Positions 1 through 8,295 of a stretch of DNA of 64,000 nt are shown piece by piece. Origin of the DNA: JBCDCY01 sp039180875 (GTDB taxonomy: Bacteria > Pseudomonadota > Alphaproteobacteria > Rhodobacterales > Rhodobacteraceae); assembly GCA_039180875.1 (NCBI GenBank), contig JBCDCY010000004.1:186001-250000 (forward strand), given 5' to 3'. A program made the translations under genes and the position numbers. The notes beneath the pieces were generated by a model. That model was not told where the DNA came from. It made no database searches and worked only from the letters and a program-made list of their open reading frames with translations. How positions within the stretch are numbered: position 1 is the stretch's first letter; every line of letters begins with the position of its first letter.

Positions 1-536
1 ATCAGCGCGGCGAGCCCCGGGGCAGCGGCAATCAGATGTCGGATCTGGCCGAGCGCCAGGAGGCGCTGCGCCAGTTGCTCGACGATCTGCGCAACCGCAT
101 GCCCGGCGCCAACACCGAGGCGGGTGAGCAGGGGCGCCAGGCGCTGAACGAGGCGGAGCGGGAGATGGGCGAGGCCCGCGATTCCCTCGACCGGAACGAC
201 GCCGAGGGGGCCCTCGACAACCAGGCCGACGCGCTCGAGAGCTTGCGCGAAGGCATGCGCCAGCTCGCCGAAGAGCAGCAGCAGATGGCGCAGGAGCGGG
301 CCAACCGCAACGGCCAGGGCCAGAACGCCCAGGGCGAAAACAGCGGCGATCGCGATCCGCTCGGCCGTCCGCGTCGGGCCGAGGGCAATATCGACAGCAA
401 CGAGCGCCTGCTGCCGGACGGCGATCTGATCAACCGGACCCGCGAATTGATGGAGGAGATCCGGCGCCGCTCCGGCGAGCGTCTGCGCTCGGAGCGGGAG
501 CTCGACTATCTCCGCCGGTTGCTCGAGCGGTTCTGA
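1..536 (+). CDS. C-terminal fragment of a TIGR02302/DUF4175 family protein
   Basis: The frame is open from the left edge of the window (first full codon at base 3) to the stop at 534-536, so only the last ~178 residues are present and the true start is outside. The visible part is highly charged, Gln/Glu/Arg-rich and probably coiled coil, with helical heptad-like stretches (QEALRQLLDDLRNRM, LREGMRQLAEEQQQMAQ) and a C-terminal LRSERELDYLRRLLERF. This matches the C-terminus I know from the long TIGR02302/DUF4175 proteins of Alphaproteobacteria, whose N-terminal membrane part would lie to the left. Function is unknown in the family. Assignment rests on composition and the terminal motif; fairly sure of family, unsure of role. 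Confidence 0.7.
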   Translation, partial: QRGEPRGSGNQMSDLAERQEALRQLLDDLRNRMPGANTEAGEQGRQALNEAEREMGEARDSLDRNDAEGALDNQADALESLREGMRQLAEEQQQMAQERANRNGQGQNAQGENSGDRDPLGRPRRAEGNIDSNERLLPDGDLINRTRELMEEIRRRSGERLRSERELDYLRRLLERF

Positions 537-546
537 GGGCCAGGGC

Positions 547-583
547 GGATTTCGCGCCGCCCGGCCCAGTCGGGTCGAAATCC
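547..583 (+). terminator. Hairpin after the DUF4175 gene, terminator-like
   Basis: Perfect 8-bp arms GGATTTCG (547-554) and CGAAATCC (576-583) enclose a second short CCCG/CGGG stem, 11 bases after the stop at 536. There is no T-run, so intrinsic termination is only suggested. The rest of the gap to 738 has no gene that I can support. Confidence 0.4.
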
Positions 584-703
584 ACGAGAGGCAGGTCGTT
601 CAAGTCGCGGCGGTGTTCGCTCCGACCGGTGACTCTGTCTGAACGGAAAGCACCTTAGCAGGCCGTCTCGCGGGCCCCTGAAGCCTGAGGCGAGATGCCC
701 CGC

Positions 704-720
704 GCAGCCGCTTGGGCTGC
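704..720 (-). terminator. Small hairpin downstream of the zinc-ribbon gene
   Basis: GCAGCC (704-709) and GGCTGC (715-720) form a 6-bp stem with a 5-nt loop, 18 bases beyond the stop of the minus-strand zinc-ribbon gene; a further weak arm pair lies at 666-671 and 691-696. No T-run follows on the minus strand, so a terminator role is tentative. Confidence 0.25.
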
Positions 721-738
721 CCGAGGCCTGCCCAGAGC

Positions 739-1611
739 TCAGTTCTCTACGACCGCGCTCGCGGCGTTGGTCTCGGCCTCCTGACCGTCGCGCAGGAAGC
801 GTTCGACCACCCGTCGGGCTTCATCGACCGAGGCGACGAACGTCGACAGCGCCGGTGCGCTGGCCGGCACCGCCTGGGCGATGGCCGGGGCAAAGCCGTA
901 GACGCCGGCAACCGCCAGGCAGAGCAGGATCATGGCGGCGATCCCCCGGGGCGTGCGGCTGCGGGGCTGCACGCGATGGGGCGCGCGCCGCTCCGTCACC
1001 ACACCGGGCGGGATCCCCCCGGCGCTCGGCGGCGTGTCCTGCATGGTGGCCGACAGATCCTCGGCCCCGAAGCTGTCGACCGGCGCATCGTCGCTGAAGT
1101 CTGGCGCGTCCATATCGGGCTCGGTATCGACGCGGAAGCGGAGGCGGCTGCGGGGCGGCCCGCTGCGGGGCGGCTCCGCCTCGGTCGAAGCAGCGGCCGC
1201 GGCAGCGACGGGCGCAGCGGCAGCGGCGGCGGCTGGGGCCGAGGGAGCCCGGCTGGCGGAGGCCTTGCGGTCCTCCTCGTTCAGATAGGCGCGGAACTCA
1301 CGCAGCAGCGCCTCAGTATCCTGCGCAGTCGTATCCTGGGCGCTCGTGTCCTGCGCGGCGGTCTCTCGAACCGGGCTATCCTCGGCCGGCGGCGCCGTCT
1401 CTTCGGGCGCGGCATACGGCGTCTCCGCCACCTCGGGCGCTGCAGGCTCCTCCACCGGATCGGCATCCGGCATCTCGACCGCGACCTCGGGCGCGCCCGT
1501 CTGGAACCAAGTCGTATGGCAGGCACCGCACTGCACATCCCGGCCCTCGGGCGGGATCGCGTTGTCGGCAACCTCGTATTCGGCACTGCAATTCGGGCAG
1601 ATCAGGCGCAT
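739..1611 (-). CDS. MJ0042-type zinc-ribbon membrane protein
   Basis: The protein opens with a zinc ribbon: MRLICPNCSAEYEV, then CGACHTTW about 25 residues later, giving two CxxC pairs typical of MJ0042/zinc_ribbon_5 domains. A long Ala/Pro/Glu-rich linker with repeated 'TAQDT/SAQDT' and low-complexity Ala runs follows, then one transmembrane helix near residue 235 (IAAMILLCLAVAGVYGF) and a ~50-residue tail. The start is uncertain: ATG at 1611 matches the usual family N-terminus, while GTG at 1620 lies closer to the GGAGGGG at about 1622-1628. Proteins of this type often sit beside ftsE/ftsX in Rhodobacterales, as here. The role is unknown; a regulator or envelope-associated factor is possible. 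Confidence 0.8.
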   Translation of the reverse strand: MRLICPNCSAEYEVADNAIPPEGRDVQCGACHTTWFQTGAPEVAVEMPDADPVEEPAAPEVAETPYAAPEETAPPAEDSPVRETAAQDTSAQDTTAQDTEALLREFRAYLNEEDRKASASRAPSAPAAAAAAAPVAAAAAASTEAEPPRSGPPRSRLRFRVDTEPDMDAPDFSDDAPVDSFGAEDLSATMQDTPPSAGGIPPGVVTERRAPHRVQPRSRTPRGIAAMILLCLAVAGVYGFAPAIAQAVPASAPALSTFVASVDEARRVVERFLRDGQEAETNAASAVVEN

Positions 1612-1755
1612 GGCGGCCACGTCCCCTCCACTATCTCACACCAATTCCTTGTCCGCGCACGGACCGCCCCCACTTTCCTTTTACCTTTCCACGGCCGATT
1701 TTCCAAGCGATGGCGTCGCGGCCGACGTTTCGGCGCGGGTGGGGCCGGCGGCCGC

Positions 1756-2409
1756 TCAGTCGGCCGATAGGCCGTCGCGCAGCGGGTCGGTCGCCTGCAT
1801 CGCCGAGGAGCCGGCGACGGCGTCCCACCACGCCGCAAGCGCCGGATGCTCCGCGAGGGCCGCCCGGCCCTCCTCCGCTCGGGTGAAGTAATCCAGCATC
1901 GGCGCAAGATGGCAGTCCGCCAGCGTCAGATTGCGCCCGTCAAGGATCAGACCCTCCGTGACGACACCCTCAAGGAAGCTCAGGACTTTCCGGGATGCGT
2001 TGAGGTCCGCCTCAACCTCCGCCCGCACGGCCTGCAATCTGACGAGCGGCTGGAAATAGCCGTGCGAGAAGACCTGCCGCACCATCGGCCAGTAGCCGTA
2101 ATTGTCGATCACCGCGATCACTTGGTCCATGCGGGCGGTGCTGGCCGGTGCGGCTGGCTGCAGGGCGGGGCCCGCGAATGCCCGATCGACATAGCGGGTG
2201 ATGGCGCCGGTCTCGAACAGATCGAAGCCATCGTGGGAGAGGACCGGCACCCGCCCGAACGGGTGCAGCCGCAGGTAGTCTTCCGAGAGATGCTCGAACG
2301 GGTTCACCTCGACCGTACGATAGTCCACGCCCTTGATCTCGAGCGCCAGGCGCGCCACCCGGTTGTAGACGCTGTAGCTGTAGCCGTGGAGAAGCGCTCG
2401 CGACGTCAA
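1756..2409 (-). CDS. Glutathione S-transferase family protein
   Basis: About 217 residues with an N-terminal thioredoxin-like half (LLHGYSYSVYNRVARLALE, cis-Pro region FGRVPVLSHDG, then FETGAITRYVD, the ExxAI-type glutathione-contact motif) and a C-terminal helical half ending in NLTLADCHLAPMLDYF and AWWDAV. This is the standard GST layout, acting in the cytoplasm on glutathione conjugation or reduction. The open frame extends to 2589, but those residues are proline/arginine-rich and unlike GSTs. I place the start at the TTG at 2409, preceded by a purine-rich stretch; GTG a few codons upstream is an alternative. The N-terminal SYSVYN region is the likely catalytic Ser/Tyr area. Substrate cannot be told. 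Confidence 0.85.
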   Translation of the reverse strand: MTSRALLHGYSYSVYNRVARLALEIKGVDYRTVEVNPFEHLSEDYLRLHPFGRVPVLSHDGFDLFETGAITRYVDRAFAGPALQPAAPASTARMDQVIAVIDNYGYWPMVRQVFSHGYFQPLVRLQAVRAEVEADLNASRKVLSFLEGVVTEGLILDGRNLTLADCHLAPMLDYFTRAEEGRAALAEHPALAAWWDAVAGSSAMQATDPLRDGLSAD

Positions 2410-2558
2410 ACCGGCCCCCACCCATCGGATCGCCGTCAAGGTTCGTCGCCAAGGTAGCGGCAAAGCGGGAGCCGGGCCATGGCCGTCCTCCGCCTGTTGT
2501 GATCGCCCGGGGGCTCTGCGATGGTCCGCCGCGAACAGGACAGGGACAAGGCAGCGGC

Positions 2559-3245
2559 GTGGGCGATCTGATTGCCTTTGAGGATGCAAGCTTTCGCTAC
2601 GGCACGCGGGAGATCCTGGCCAACGTCACCTTCGCCCTGGCGCCGGGCTCGTTTCATTTCCTCACCGGCCCCTCGGGGTCCGGCAAGACGACATTGCTGA
2701 AGCTCTGCTACCTGGCGCTCCGCCCCTCGGCCGGGCGCATGCTGGTGCGGGGCCGGGACGCGGCGGAGATGGCGAGCGATGACATCGCGCGCCTGCGCCA
2801 GCGCATCGGCGTGGTGCATCAGGACTGCACCTTTCTCGACCATCTGACGGTGCGCGAGAACATCGCCCTGCCGCTCCGCGTCATGGGCCGGCGGTTGGAG
2901 CAGCACCGCGGCGACCTCGACGATCTGATCGGCTGGGTCGGTTTGCGCGACCGGGCGGAGGCCTATCCGCCGGAGCTCTCGGGCGGTGAGCGCCAGCGCG
3001 CGGCCCTGGCCCGGGCGGTGATCGGCGACCCGGATCTGATCATCGCCGACGAGCCCACCGGCAATGTCGACTGGGACATGGCAGAGCGCCTGATGCGGCT
3101 CTTGGTCGAGCTCAATCGCCTGGGCAAGTCGATCCTGCTCGCCACCCACGATCTCAGCCTGATCCGCGCGACCAAGAGCCAGGCCTCGGTCCGGGTGCTG
3201 CGGCTGAAGGACGCCCGGATGCAGCTTGCCGGGGCCGATCTGTGA
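2559..3245 (+). CDS. ftsE: Cell division ATP-binding protein FtsE
   Basis: ABC-type ATPase of 228 residues with Walker A GPSGSGKTT (about 37-45), the signature ELSGGERQR, and Walker B LIIADEPTG with the FtsE-typical 'GNVD' continuation. FtsE pairs with FtsX at the division site, coupling ATP hydrolysis to septal peptidoglycan hydrolase activation. The GTG start at 2559 is chosen because homology begins there and GGGACAAGG sits upstream; the longer frame from 2499 adds an unlikely 20-residue leader. It overlaps ftsX by GTGA, so translational coupling is probable. C-terminal length is normal for the family. Confidence 0.93.
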   Translation: MGDLIAFEDASFRYGTREILANVTFALAPGSFHFLTGPSGSGKTTLLKLCYLALRPSAGRMLVRGRDAAEMASDDIARLRQRIGVVHQDCTFLDHLTVRENIALPLRVMGRRLEQHRGDLDDLIGWVGLRDRAEAYPPELSGGERQRAALARAVIGDPDLIIADEPTGNVDWDMAERLMRLLVELNRLGKSILLATHDLSLIRATKSQASVRVLRLKDARMQLAGADL

Positions 3246-4192
3246 GCGCCTCAGGCGGCCCCGCCGGGCCATCCCGATCGGAGGAGGCGGAGCCGGCGGC
3301 GGGCGGCCTGCTCTCGCTGATCGTCGGCACGCGGGGCGCGGACGCCGTGGTGCCGCCCTCGGGCTACACGGTCTGGCTCACGGTGATCTCGGCCGCTGCC
3401 ATGGCATTCCTCGCCGTCTGCGCGCTTGCCGCCGTGCTGGTCGCCGGGCGCACCGCCGATCGCTGGACGGAGGGTCTGGCCCGCACCGCCACGATCCGCA
3501 TCGAGGCTGACGCGACGGAGCGCCAGGCCCAGACCGAGGCGACGCTCGAGGCGCTGCGCACCACCCCGGGTATCGCCAGTGCCCGGGTGCTGAGCGAGGC
3601 GGAGCAGCGCGCGCTCCTCGAACCCTGGCTCGGGCCCGATCTGCCGTTCGATCTGTTGCCCGTGCCGACGCTGATCGAGGTAGCGGAGACCACTGCCGGC
3701 CCGGATCGGGAGGGCCTTTTGCTGCGCCTCGCCGCCGAGGCGCCGGATGCGGTGTTCGACGATCACCAGCGCTGGCGCGCGCCCCTGGTCGCCGCGGCCG
3801 ATCGCCTGCGGCTGATCGGCTGGATCGCCCTCGCCCTCGTCGGCTCCGCCATGGCGGCGATGGTCACGCTCGCCTCCCAAGCTGCGCTGGCGGCCAACAG
3901 GCCGCTGATCGGCACATTGCGCCTGGTGGGCGCGCGGGACGTCTACATCGCCCGGGCCTTCGTGCGCCGCTTCACGCTCCGGGCGCTTTTGGGTGCGGTG
4001 ATTGGCGCGAGCCTCGGCATGGCGGCCTTCGCCCTGGTGCCGCGGGCGCTGGGCGACACGGCGCTGGTGGCGACCTTCGGCTTCGACGGGGCGGAGTGGG
4101 CGCTGCCGGCGCTGGTCCCGGTGGCGACGGCGGCCATCGCCTTCGCCGCGACCCGGGTCGCGGCCTTCGCCGCCCTCCGGCGGTCGGAGTAG
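3242..4192 (+). CDS. ftsX: Cell division protein FtsX (permease-like)
   Basis: 316 residues, starting at the GTG that overlaps the ftsE stop. Topology fits FtsX: a short cytoplasmic N-terminus, a first membrane helix near 46-70, a periplasmic loop of ~115 residues (contains TPGIASARVLSEAEQ), then three membrane helices with the MacB/FtsX-type segment (NRPLIGTLRLVGARDVYIARAFVRRF split by a helix). FtsX transmits the FtsE ATPase cycle to periplasmic amidase activators. The N-terminal Gly/Ala/Glu-rich stretch is longer than in enterics. plsC follows after 6 bases, suggesting one transcript ftsE-ftsX-plsC-PPOX. Confidence 0.9.
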   Translation: MSASGGPAGPSRSEEAEPAAGGLLSLIVGTRGADAVVPPSGYTVWLTVISAAAMAFLAVCALAAVLVAGRTADRWTEGLARTATIRIEADATERQAQTEATLEALRTTPGIASARVLSEAEQRALLEPWLGPDLPFDLLPVPTLIEVAETTAGPDREGLLLRLAAEAPDAVFDDHQRWRAPLVAAADRLRLIGWIALALVGSAMAAMVTLASQAALAANRPLIGTLRLVGARDVYIARAFVRRFTLRALLGAVIGASLGMAAFALVPRALGDTALVATFGFDGAEWALPALVPVATAAIAFAATRVAAFAALRRSE

Positions 4193-4198
4193 CGGCCG

Positions 4199-4918
4199 GT
4201 GCTGCTTCTGCGCTCCCTCCTCTTCGATCTGTTCTTCTATCTGCTGATGCTGGTGATGGGCGTGATCTGCGCGCCAGTCGCGGCCTTCTCCCGCCGGGCG
4301 ACGCGCCGGATCATGCGGCTTTACTGCCGGATCGTGCTGGCGGTGCTGGCCGGGCTCTGCGGTCTGCGGACCGAAGTGCGGGGCGAGATCCCCGAGGGCG
4401 ACGTGCTGATCGCGGCCAAGCATCAGTCGTTCCTCGACATCATCCTCCTCATGCGCCACCTGCCGCGGCCGCGTTTCATCATGAAGCGCGAGCTGCAATG
4501 GCTGCCGATCTTCGGGCTCTACGCCCTCCGCCTCGGCTGTATCCCGGTAAACCGGGCCTCCGGGGGGCGGGCGCTCCGCCAGATGTTGCGAGAGGTGGTG
4601 GCGGGGGCGGCGAGCGGCGGGCAATTGGTGATCTATCCCCAGGGCACCCGCGTGGCACCAGGGGCCGAGGCGAGCTACCGCCCGGGAGCGGGGGCGATGT
4701 ATGCAGCGCTCGACTGGCCAGCGGTGCCGGTCGCCACCAATGCCGGGCATTTCTGGGGCCGGCAAAGCCTGCTCCGCCGCCCCGGCCTGGCCGTCGTGTC
4801 GTTCCTGCCGGAGATTGCGGCGGGCGCGTCGGCGCGCGCGTTCATGCAGACGTTAGAAGCCCAGGTTGAAGAGGCGTCGGCGACGCTGGATCGGGAGGCG
4901 GAGCAATGGACTTCATAG
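4199..4918 (+). CDS. plsC: 1-acyl-sn-glycerol-3-phosphate acyltransferase
   Basis: 239 residues of the LPLAT/PlsC family. The catalytic HX4D box is HQSFLD at 75-80, and the glycerol-phosphate-binding motif appears as PQGTR at 147-151 (usually EGTR, so a Glu-to-Gln variant). An N-terminal hydrophobic segment (about 5-30) anchors it to the inner membrane. It converts lysophosphatidate to phosphatidate with acyl-ACP or acyl-CoA. The start is GTG at 4199, 6 bases after ftsX, and the end overlaps the next gene by 13 bases. It could instead acylate another lysolipid (for example ornithine lipid), since several paralogues occur in this group. Confidence 0.85.
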   Translation: MLLLRSLLFDLFFYLLMLVMGVICAPVAAFSRRATRRIMRLYCRIVLAVLAGLCGLRTEVRGEIPEGDVLIAAKHQSFLDIILLMRHLPRPRFIMKRELQWLPIFGLYALRLGCIPVNRASGGRALRQMLREVVAGAASGGQLVIYPQGTRVAPGAEASYRPGAGAMYAALDWPAVPVATNAGHFWGRQSLLRRPGLAVVSFLPEIAAGASARAFMQTLEAQVEEASATLDREAEQWTS

Positions 4919-5511
4919 ACGATATCGCGGCGCTCGAGGCGATCTACGGCGCGCCCTCGACACCGGCCCTGGTGAAGGTGGCAAGGCGGATGACGCCGGA
5001 ATACCGCGCCTGGATCGCGGAGAGCCGGTTCTGCGTGCTCTCCACCGTGGGGCCGGGGGGTGCGGACGGCTCCCCCCGCGGCGACGACGGCCCGGTGGTG
5101 GTGGAGCTCGATCCCGGCACCCTGGCGATGCCCGACTGGCGGGGCAACAACCGCATGGACTCGCTCCGCAACATCGTCGCCGACGGCCGGGTAGCGCTGA
5201 TGTTCATGGTCGAGGGCTCGGACATCGTGGTGCGGGTGAACGGCCGGGCCCGGGTGACGACCGACGAGGTGCTGCGCTCCCGGTTGGCCGGCGGGCGCAC
5301 TCTGCCGCGCTCGGTCATCGTGATCGCGATCGAAGAGGTCTATTTCCAGTGCGCCCGGGCGATCAAGCGCGCCGGCCTCTGGTCCGGCCGCGACCGCTCC
5401 GCCGAGGTGCCGAGCGCCGGTGCGATCCTGGCGGCGATGTCGGACGGTGCGGAGGGCGGAGCGGCCTTCGACGAGGCCTGGTCGGGCCGCGCGGCGGTGA
5501 CGATGTGGTGA
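4906..5511 (+). CDS. Pyridoxamine 5'-phosphate oxidase family flavoprotein
   Basis: 201 residues with a split-barrel FMN-binding fold: SRFCVLSTVGPGG, PRGDDGPVVVELDPGTLAMPD, the RMDSLRNIVADGRVALMFMV stretch, and a C-terminal VYFQCARAIKRAGLW. This resembles the 'MSMEG_1061-type PPOX' subgroup rather than true PdxH, which has different phosphate and pyridoxal contacts. Expected role is an FMN- or F420-like-cofactor oxidoreductase with unknown substrate. It overlaps plsC by 13 bases, which argues for co-transcription though not for shared function. Confidence 0.82.
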   Translation: MDFIDDIAALEAIYGAPSTPALVKVARRMTPEYRAWIAESRFCVLSTVGPGGADGSPRGDDGPVVVELDPGTLAMPDWRGNNRMDSLRNIVADGRVALMFMVEGSDIVVRVNGRARVTTDEVLRSRLAGGRTLPRSVIVIAIEEVYFQCARAIKRAGLWSGRDRSAEVPSAGAILAAMSDGAEGGAAFDEAWSGRAAVTMW

Positions 5512-5624
5512 CGCCGGCGCCCGTCCGGGCTGCCGTGCTGCTCAGCGGCATCGAAAACCGCCTGGGCGGTTTCCGATACGAGATGCGTTGAGGGCCGTGG
5601 CGCCCGGCCGCGGCGCCGGTCGCC

Positions 5625-6584
5625 TCAGGCGAGCGCCTTCGAGCCGATCTCCAGATAGCGCTTGCGCCGGGCCTTCAGCAACTCCTCCGGCGCGACCTCG
5701 GCCAGTTCGGCGAGGGCGGCGGAGAGCACGCCCTGTACCGCCTGGATCGTCTCGGTCGGGTGGCGTTGGGCGCCGCCCGAAGGTTCCGCGATGATCTCGT
5801 CCACCACGCCGAGCTTCTTCAGGTCCTGGGCCGTGAGCCGCAGCGCCGTCGCCGCCTCCCGCATCTTCTCGGCGTCCTTCCAGAGGATGGAGGCGCAACC
5901 CTCCGGCGAGATCACCGAATAGATCGCGTGTTCCAGCATGCCGAGCCGGTCTGCCGTGGCGAAGGCCACGGCGCCGCCCGAGCCGCCCTCGCCGATGATG
6001 ACGGAGACGATGGGCACCCGGATCTGCAGGCATTTCTCGGTGCAGCGGGCGATCGCCTCGGACTGGCCCCGCTCCTCCGCCCCTTTGCCGGGATAGGCGC
6101 CGGGCGTGTCGACCAGGGTGACCACGGGCAAGCGGAAGCGGTCGGCCAGGTCCATCAGGCGGACGGCCTTGCGGTAGCCCTCTGGCCGGGCCATGCCGAA
6201 ATTGCGCTTCACCCGCTCGTGGGTGTCGGCGCCCTTCTCGTGGCCGATCACCACCACCGGCTCTCCATCGAAGCGAGCGACGCCACCGATCACGGCCGCG
6301 TCCTCGGCATAATTCCGATCGCCGGCCAGCGGCATGAGGTCGGTGAACAGCGCCTGCACGTAGTCGCGGCAATGGGGCCGGTCGGGATGGCGCGCCACCT
6401 GGGTTTTGCGCCAGGGATCGAGGGTGCCGTAGAGCTCGCGCAGCATGTCCTGCGCCTTGCGGTCGAGGGCGGCGGCCTCCTCCTCCACGTTCATGGCGGC
6501 GTCCTGCTTGGCCAGGGCGCGCAGCTCCGCCGCCTTGCCCTCGATCTCGGCGAGGCCTTTTTCAAAGTCGAGGTAGGTTTGCAT
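5625..6584 (-). CDS. accA: Acetyl-CoA carboxylase carboxyltransferase subunit alpha
   Basis: 319 residues starting MQTYLDFEKGLAEIEGK, the usual AccA N-terminus; the frame extends 19 codons further upstream but without family similarity. Recognisable carboxyltransferase signatures include KRNFGMARPEGYRKA, FVDTPGA-type 'LVDTPGAYPG', and IGEGGSGGA (oxyanion loop), followed by SPEGCASILWKD. AccA with AccD transfers CO2 from carboxybiotin to acetyl-CoA to make malonyl-CoA, the first step of fatty acid synthesis. It is divergent from infC over a 209-base gap and ends alone. Confidence 0.95.
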   Translation of the reverse strand: MQTYLDFEKGLAEIEGKAAELRALAKQDAAMNVEEEAAALDRKAQDMLRELYGTLDPWRKTQVARHPDRPHCRDYVQALFTDLMPLAGDRNYAEDAAVIGGVARFDGEPVVVIGHEKGADTHERVKRNFGMARPEGYRKAVRLMDLADRFRLPVVTLVDTPGAYPGKGAEERGQSEAIARCTEKCLQIRVPIVSVIIGEGGSGGAVAFATADRLGMLEHAIYSVISPEGCASILWKDAEKMREAATALRLTAQDLKKLGVVDEIIAEPSGGAQRHPTETIQAVQGVLSAALAELAEVAPEELLKARRKRYLEIGSKALA

Positions 6585-6686
6585 CCGATCCTGCCCGATT
6601 TTCTTCGCCGCGATATAGGGGTGCCGGTGGGTCGGATGCAACGCCGGGCGGACCTGCGCTCCCCCGAGATCTGGGCCGCGTCGATA

Positions 6687-6715
6687 TTGACGCGCGGGCG
6701 CCGGACGCTCATATG
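6687..6715 (+). promoter_or_regulatory. Possible infC promoter
   Basis: TTGACG (6687-6692) and CATATG (6710-6715) are separated by 17 bases and lie 79 bases before the infC start. The -35 is good and the -10 poor. A second TATGCT-like -10 occurs near 6752. Tentative. Confidence 0.25.
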
Positions 6716-6779
6716 CTTATGCGCCCAAGCTGCGCTGCAGTTCCGGGCCGAATATGCTAAGCTTCCCGCGCAACAATCC

Positions 6780-6784
6780 GGAGG
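6780..6784 (+). promoter_or_regulatory. Ribosome binding site of infC that decides an ATA start
   Basis: GGAGG lies 9 bases before ATA at 6794. No ATG, GTG or TTG lies in frame between here and residue 40 of the conserved protein, so this site fixes the rare start codon. Confidence 0.75.
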
Positions 6785-6793
6785 ACCCGCGCC

Positions 6794-7339
6794 ATAGCTC
6801 GCAGACCACACCACGCCCCGCCCGTTCGCGAGACGGGCCCGCGTGTCAATTCCCGCATCCGCGCCTCTGAAGTCCGCCTGATCGGCTCCGACGGTGCCAA
6901 TATCGGCCTCGTGTCCCCGGAACGGGGCATCGAATTGGCGGAGGAGGAGGGCCTCGACCTGGTCGAGATTTCGCCCAACGCCACCCCTCCCGTCTGTAAG
7001 ATCATGGACTTCGGCAAGTTCAAGTATGAACAGCAGAAGAAGGAGTCCGAGGCGCGCAAGAAGCAGAAGATCATCGAGGTGAAGGAGGTGAAGTTCCGCC
7101 CCAACACCGACGTGCACGACTACGACGTGAAGATGCGCAACGTCACGCGATTTCTGGAGCATGGCGACAAGGTCAAGGTCACCCTGCGGTTCCGCGGGCG
7201 CGAGATGGCGCACCAGGAACTTGGACGCCGGCTGCTGGAGCGGGTGGCCGACGATATCGAGGGCCTCGGCAAGGTCGAACAGATGCCGAAGCTCGAGAAT
7301 CGTCAGATGATCATGATGATCGCCCCGGCCAAGGTCTGA
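6794..7339 (+). CDS. infC: Translation initiation factor IF-3
   Basis: 181 residues from an ATA start: MARRPHHAPPVRETG then VNSRIRASEVRLIGSDGAN, the conserved IF-3 N-domain, the linker helix rich in Lys/Glu (FKYEQQKKESEARKKQK) and the C-domain with KEVKFRPNTDVHDY and VTLRFRGREM. IF-3 binds the 30S subunit and proofreads initiator tRNA and start codons. Known infC genes use rare starts (ATT, ATA, ATC) so that IF-3 represses its own synthesis; the same logic is likely here. rpmI and rplT do not follow; an EamA transporter gene does. Confidence 0.93.
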   Translation: MARRPHHAPPVRETGPRVNSRIRASEVRLIGSDGANIGLVSPERGIELAEEEGLDLVEISPNATPPVCKIMDFGKFKYEQQKKESEARKKQKIIEVKEVKFRPNTDVHDYDVKMRNVTRFLEHGDKVKVTLRFRGREMAHQELGRRLLERVADDIEGLGKVEQMPKLENRQMIMMIAPAKV

Positions 7340-7413
7340 GCCGACCCAAGACGCTTGCGGCAGCGGGGATGGAGGCGTAGCGTCCGCCGGCATCCCTATC
7401 GAAGGCTTCCCAG

Positions 7414-8295
7414 GTGACGGTCGAACGGCGCGCGGCGGGCGAGGTAAGCGGCATCGCGCTGGCCGTCGCGGCCATCCTGATGTTCGCCCTGATGGACGTC
7501 ATCGCCAAGGGTCTGCTCACCCGGAACGAGCCGATCATGGTGGTCTGGGCCCGCTTCGCCAGCCAGACCTTCTGGGCCGTCGTCCTGCTGATGCCGCGGC
7601 TCCGCCAGGTCATGCGCACCCGGCACATGCCGCTGCAGATCCTGCGCTCGGCCTGCCTGTTCGGCGCGACGATCTTCTTCTTCAGCGCCATCCCGCGGAT
7701 GGATCTGGCGACGATCGTGGCGATCTTCGAGATCGCGCCGCTGCTGATCACCGTCCTCGCCTTTCTGATCTTGCGGGAGCCGGTGGGCCCGCGGCGGCTG
7801 CTCGCCGTGGGCGTGGGCCTGATCGGCGCGCTCATCATCATCCAACCGGGGACGGAGGTCTTCACCCCCTGGGCCCTGCTGCCTATCGGAGCGGCCGCCT
7901 GCTTTGCCAGCTACGCTATCGCCACGCGGTTTCTCGGCGCCGACGAAAGCCCCTGGACGAGCTTTCTCTACACCGCGCTCTTCGGCACCATCGCCGCCAC
8001 TGCCATCGTGCCGTTCTTCTGGGCGACGCCGAGCCTGTCGGACGCCGTCATCATGTCGCTTTTCGGCATCGTCGGCGGCTTCGGGCACTTTCTGCTGATC
8101 CTGGCGCTGTCGCGGACCGAGGCCTCCAGCATCGCGCCCTTCACCTATGTCGGGCTGGTCTTCGCCACGATCTTTGCCTGGATCTTCTTCGATGAGCTGC
8201 CCGGGCCGCCGACCTTCGTCGGGGCGGCCATCATCATCGGCGCCGGGCTCTACGTTTGGTACCGCGAGCGCCGGGCGATGGCCCGGACGGCATGA
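7414..8295 (+). CDS. DMT-superfamily (EamA) transporter
   Basis: 293 residues with about ten hydrophobic helices arranged as two EamA repeats; the first carries the conserved FALMDVIAKGL and the second the typical APFTYVGLVFATIFAWIFF with the ..LPGPPTFVGAAIII end. Inner-membrane transporter of the drug/metabolite superfamily, often an amino-acid or metabolite exporter; substrate unknown. GTG start at 7414. Its stop overlaps the MATE gene start (ATGA), and the next gene overlaps likewise, giving a three-gene transport/lipid unit. Confidence 0.88.
   Translation: MTVERRAAGEVSGIALAVAAILMFALMDVIAKGLLTRNEPIMVVWARFASQTFWAVVLLMPRLRQVMRTRHMPLQILRSACLFGATIFFFSAIPRMDLATIVAIFEIAPLLITVLAFLILREPVGPRRLLAVGVGLIGALIIIQPGTEVFTPWALLPIGAAACFASYAIATRFLGADESPWTSFLYTALFGTIAATAIVPFFWATPSLSDAVIMSLFGIVGGFGHFLLILALSRTEASSIAPFTYVGLVFATIFAWIFFDELPGPPTFVGAAIIIGAGLYVWYRERRAMARTA

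Noticed and set aside
2499..2558. Longer FtsE starting at 2499
   Set aside because: The extra residues are Gly/Arg-rich, unlike FtsE, and a GTG with a purine-rich site lies at the family start.
3251..4765. 504-codon minus-strand frame opposite ftsX and plsC
   Set aside because: High-GC antisense shadow; composition is Arg/Gln/His-rich and both plus-strand genes are well supported.
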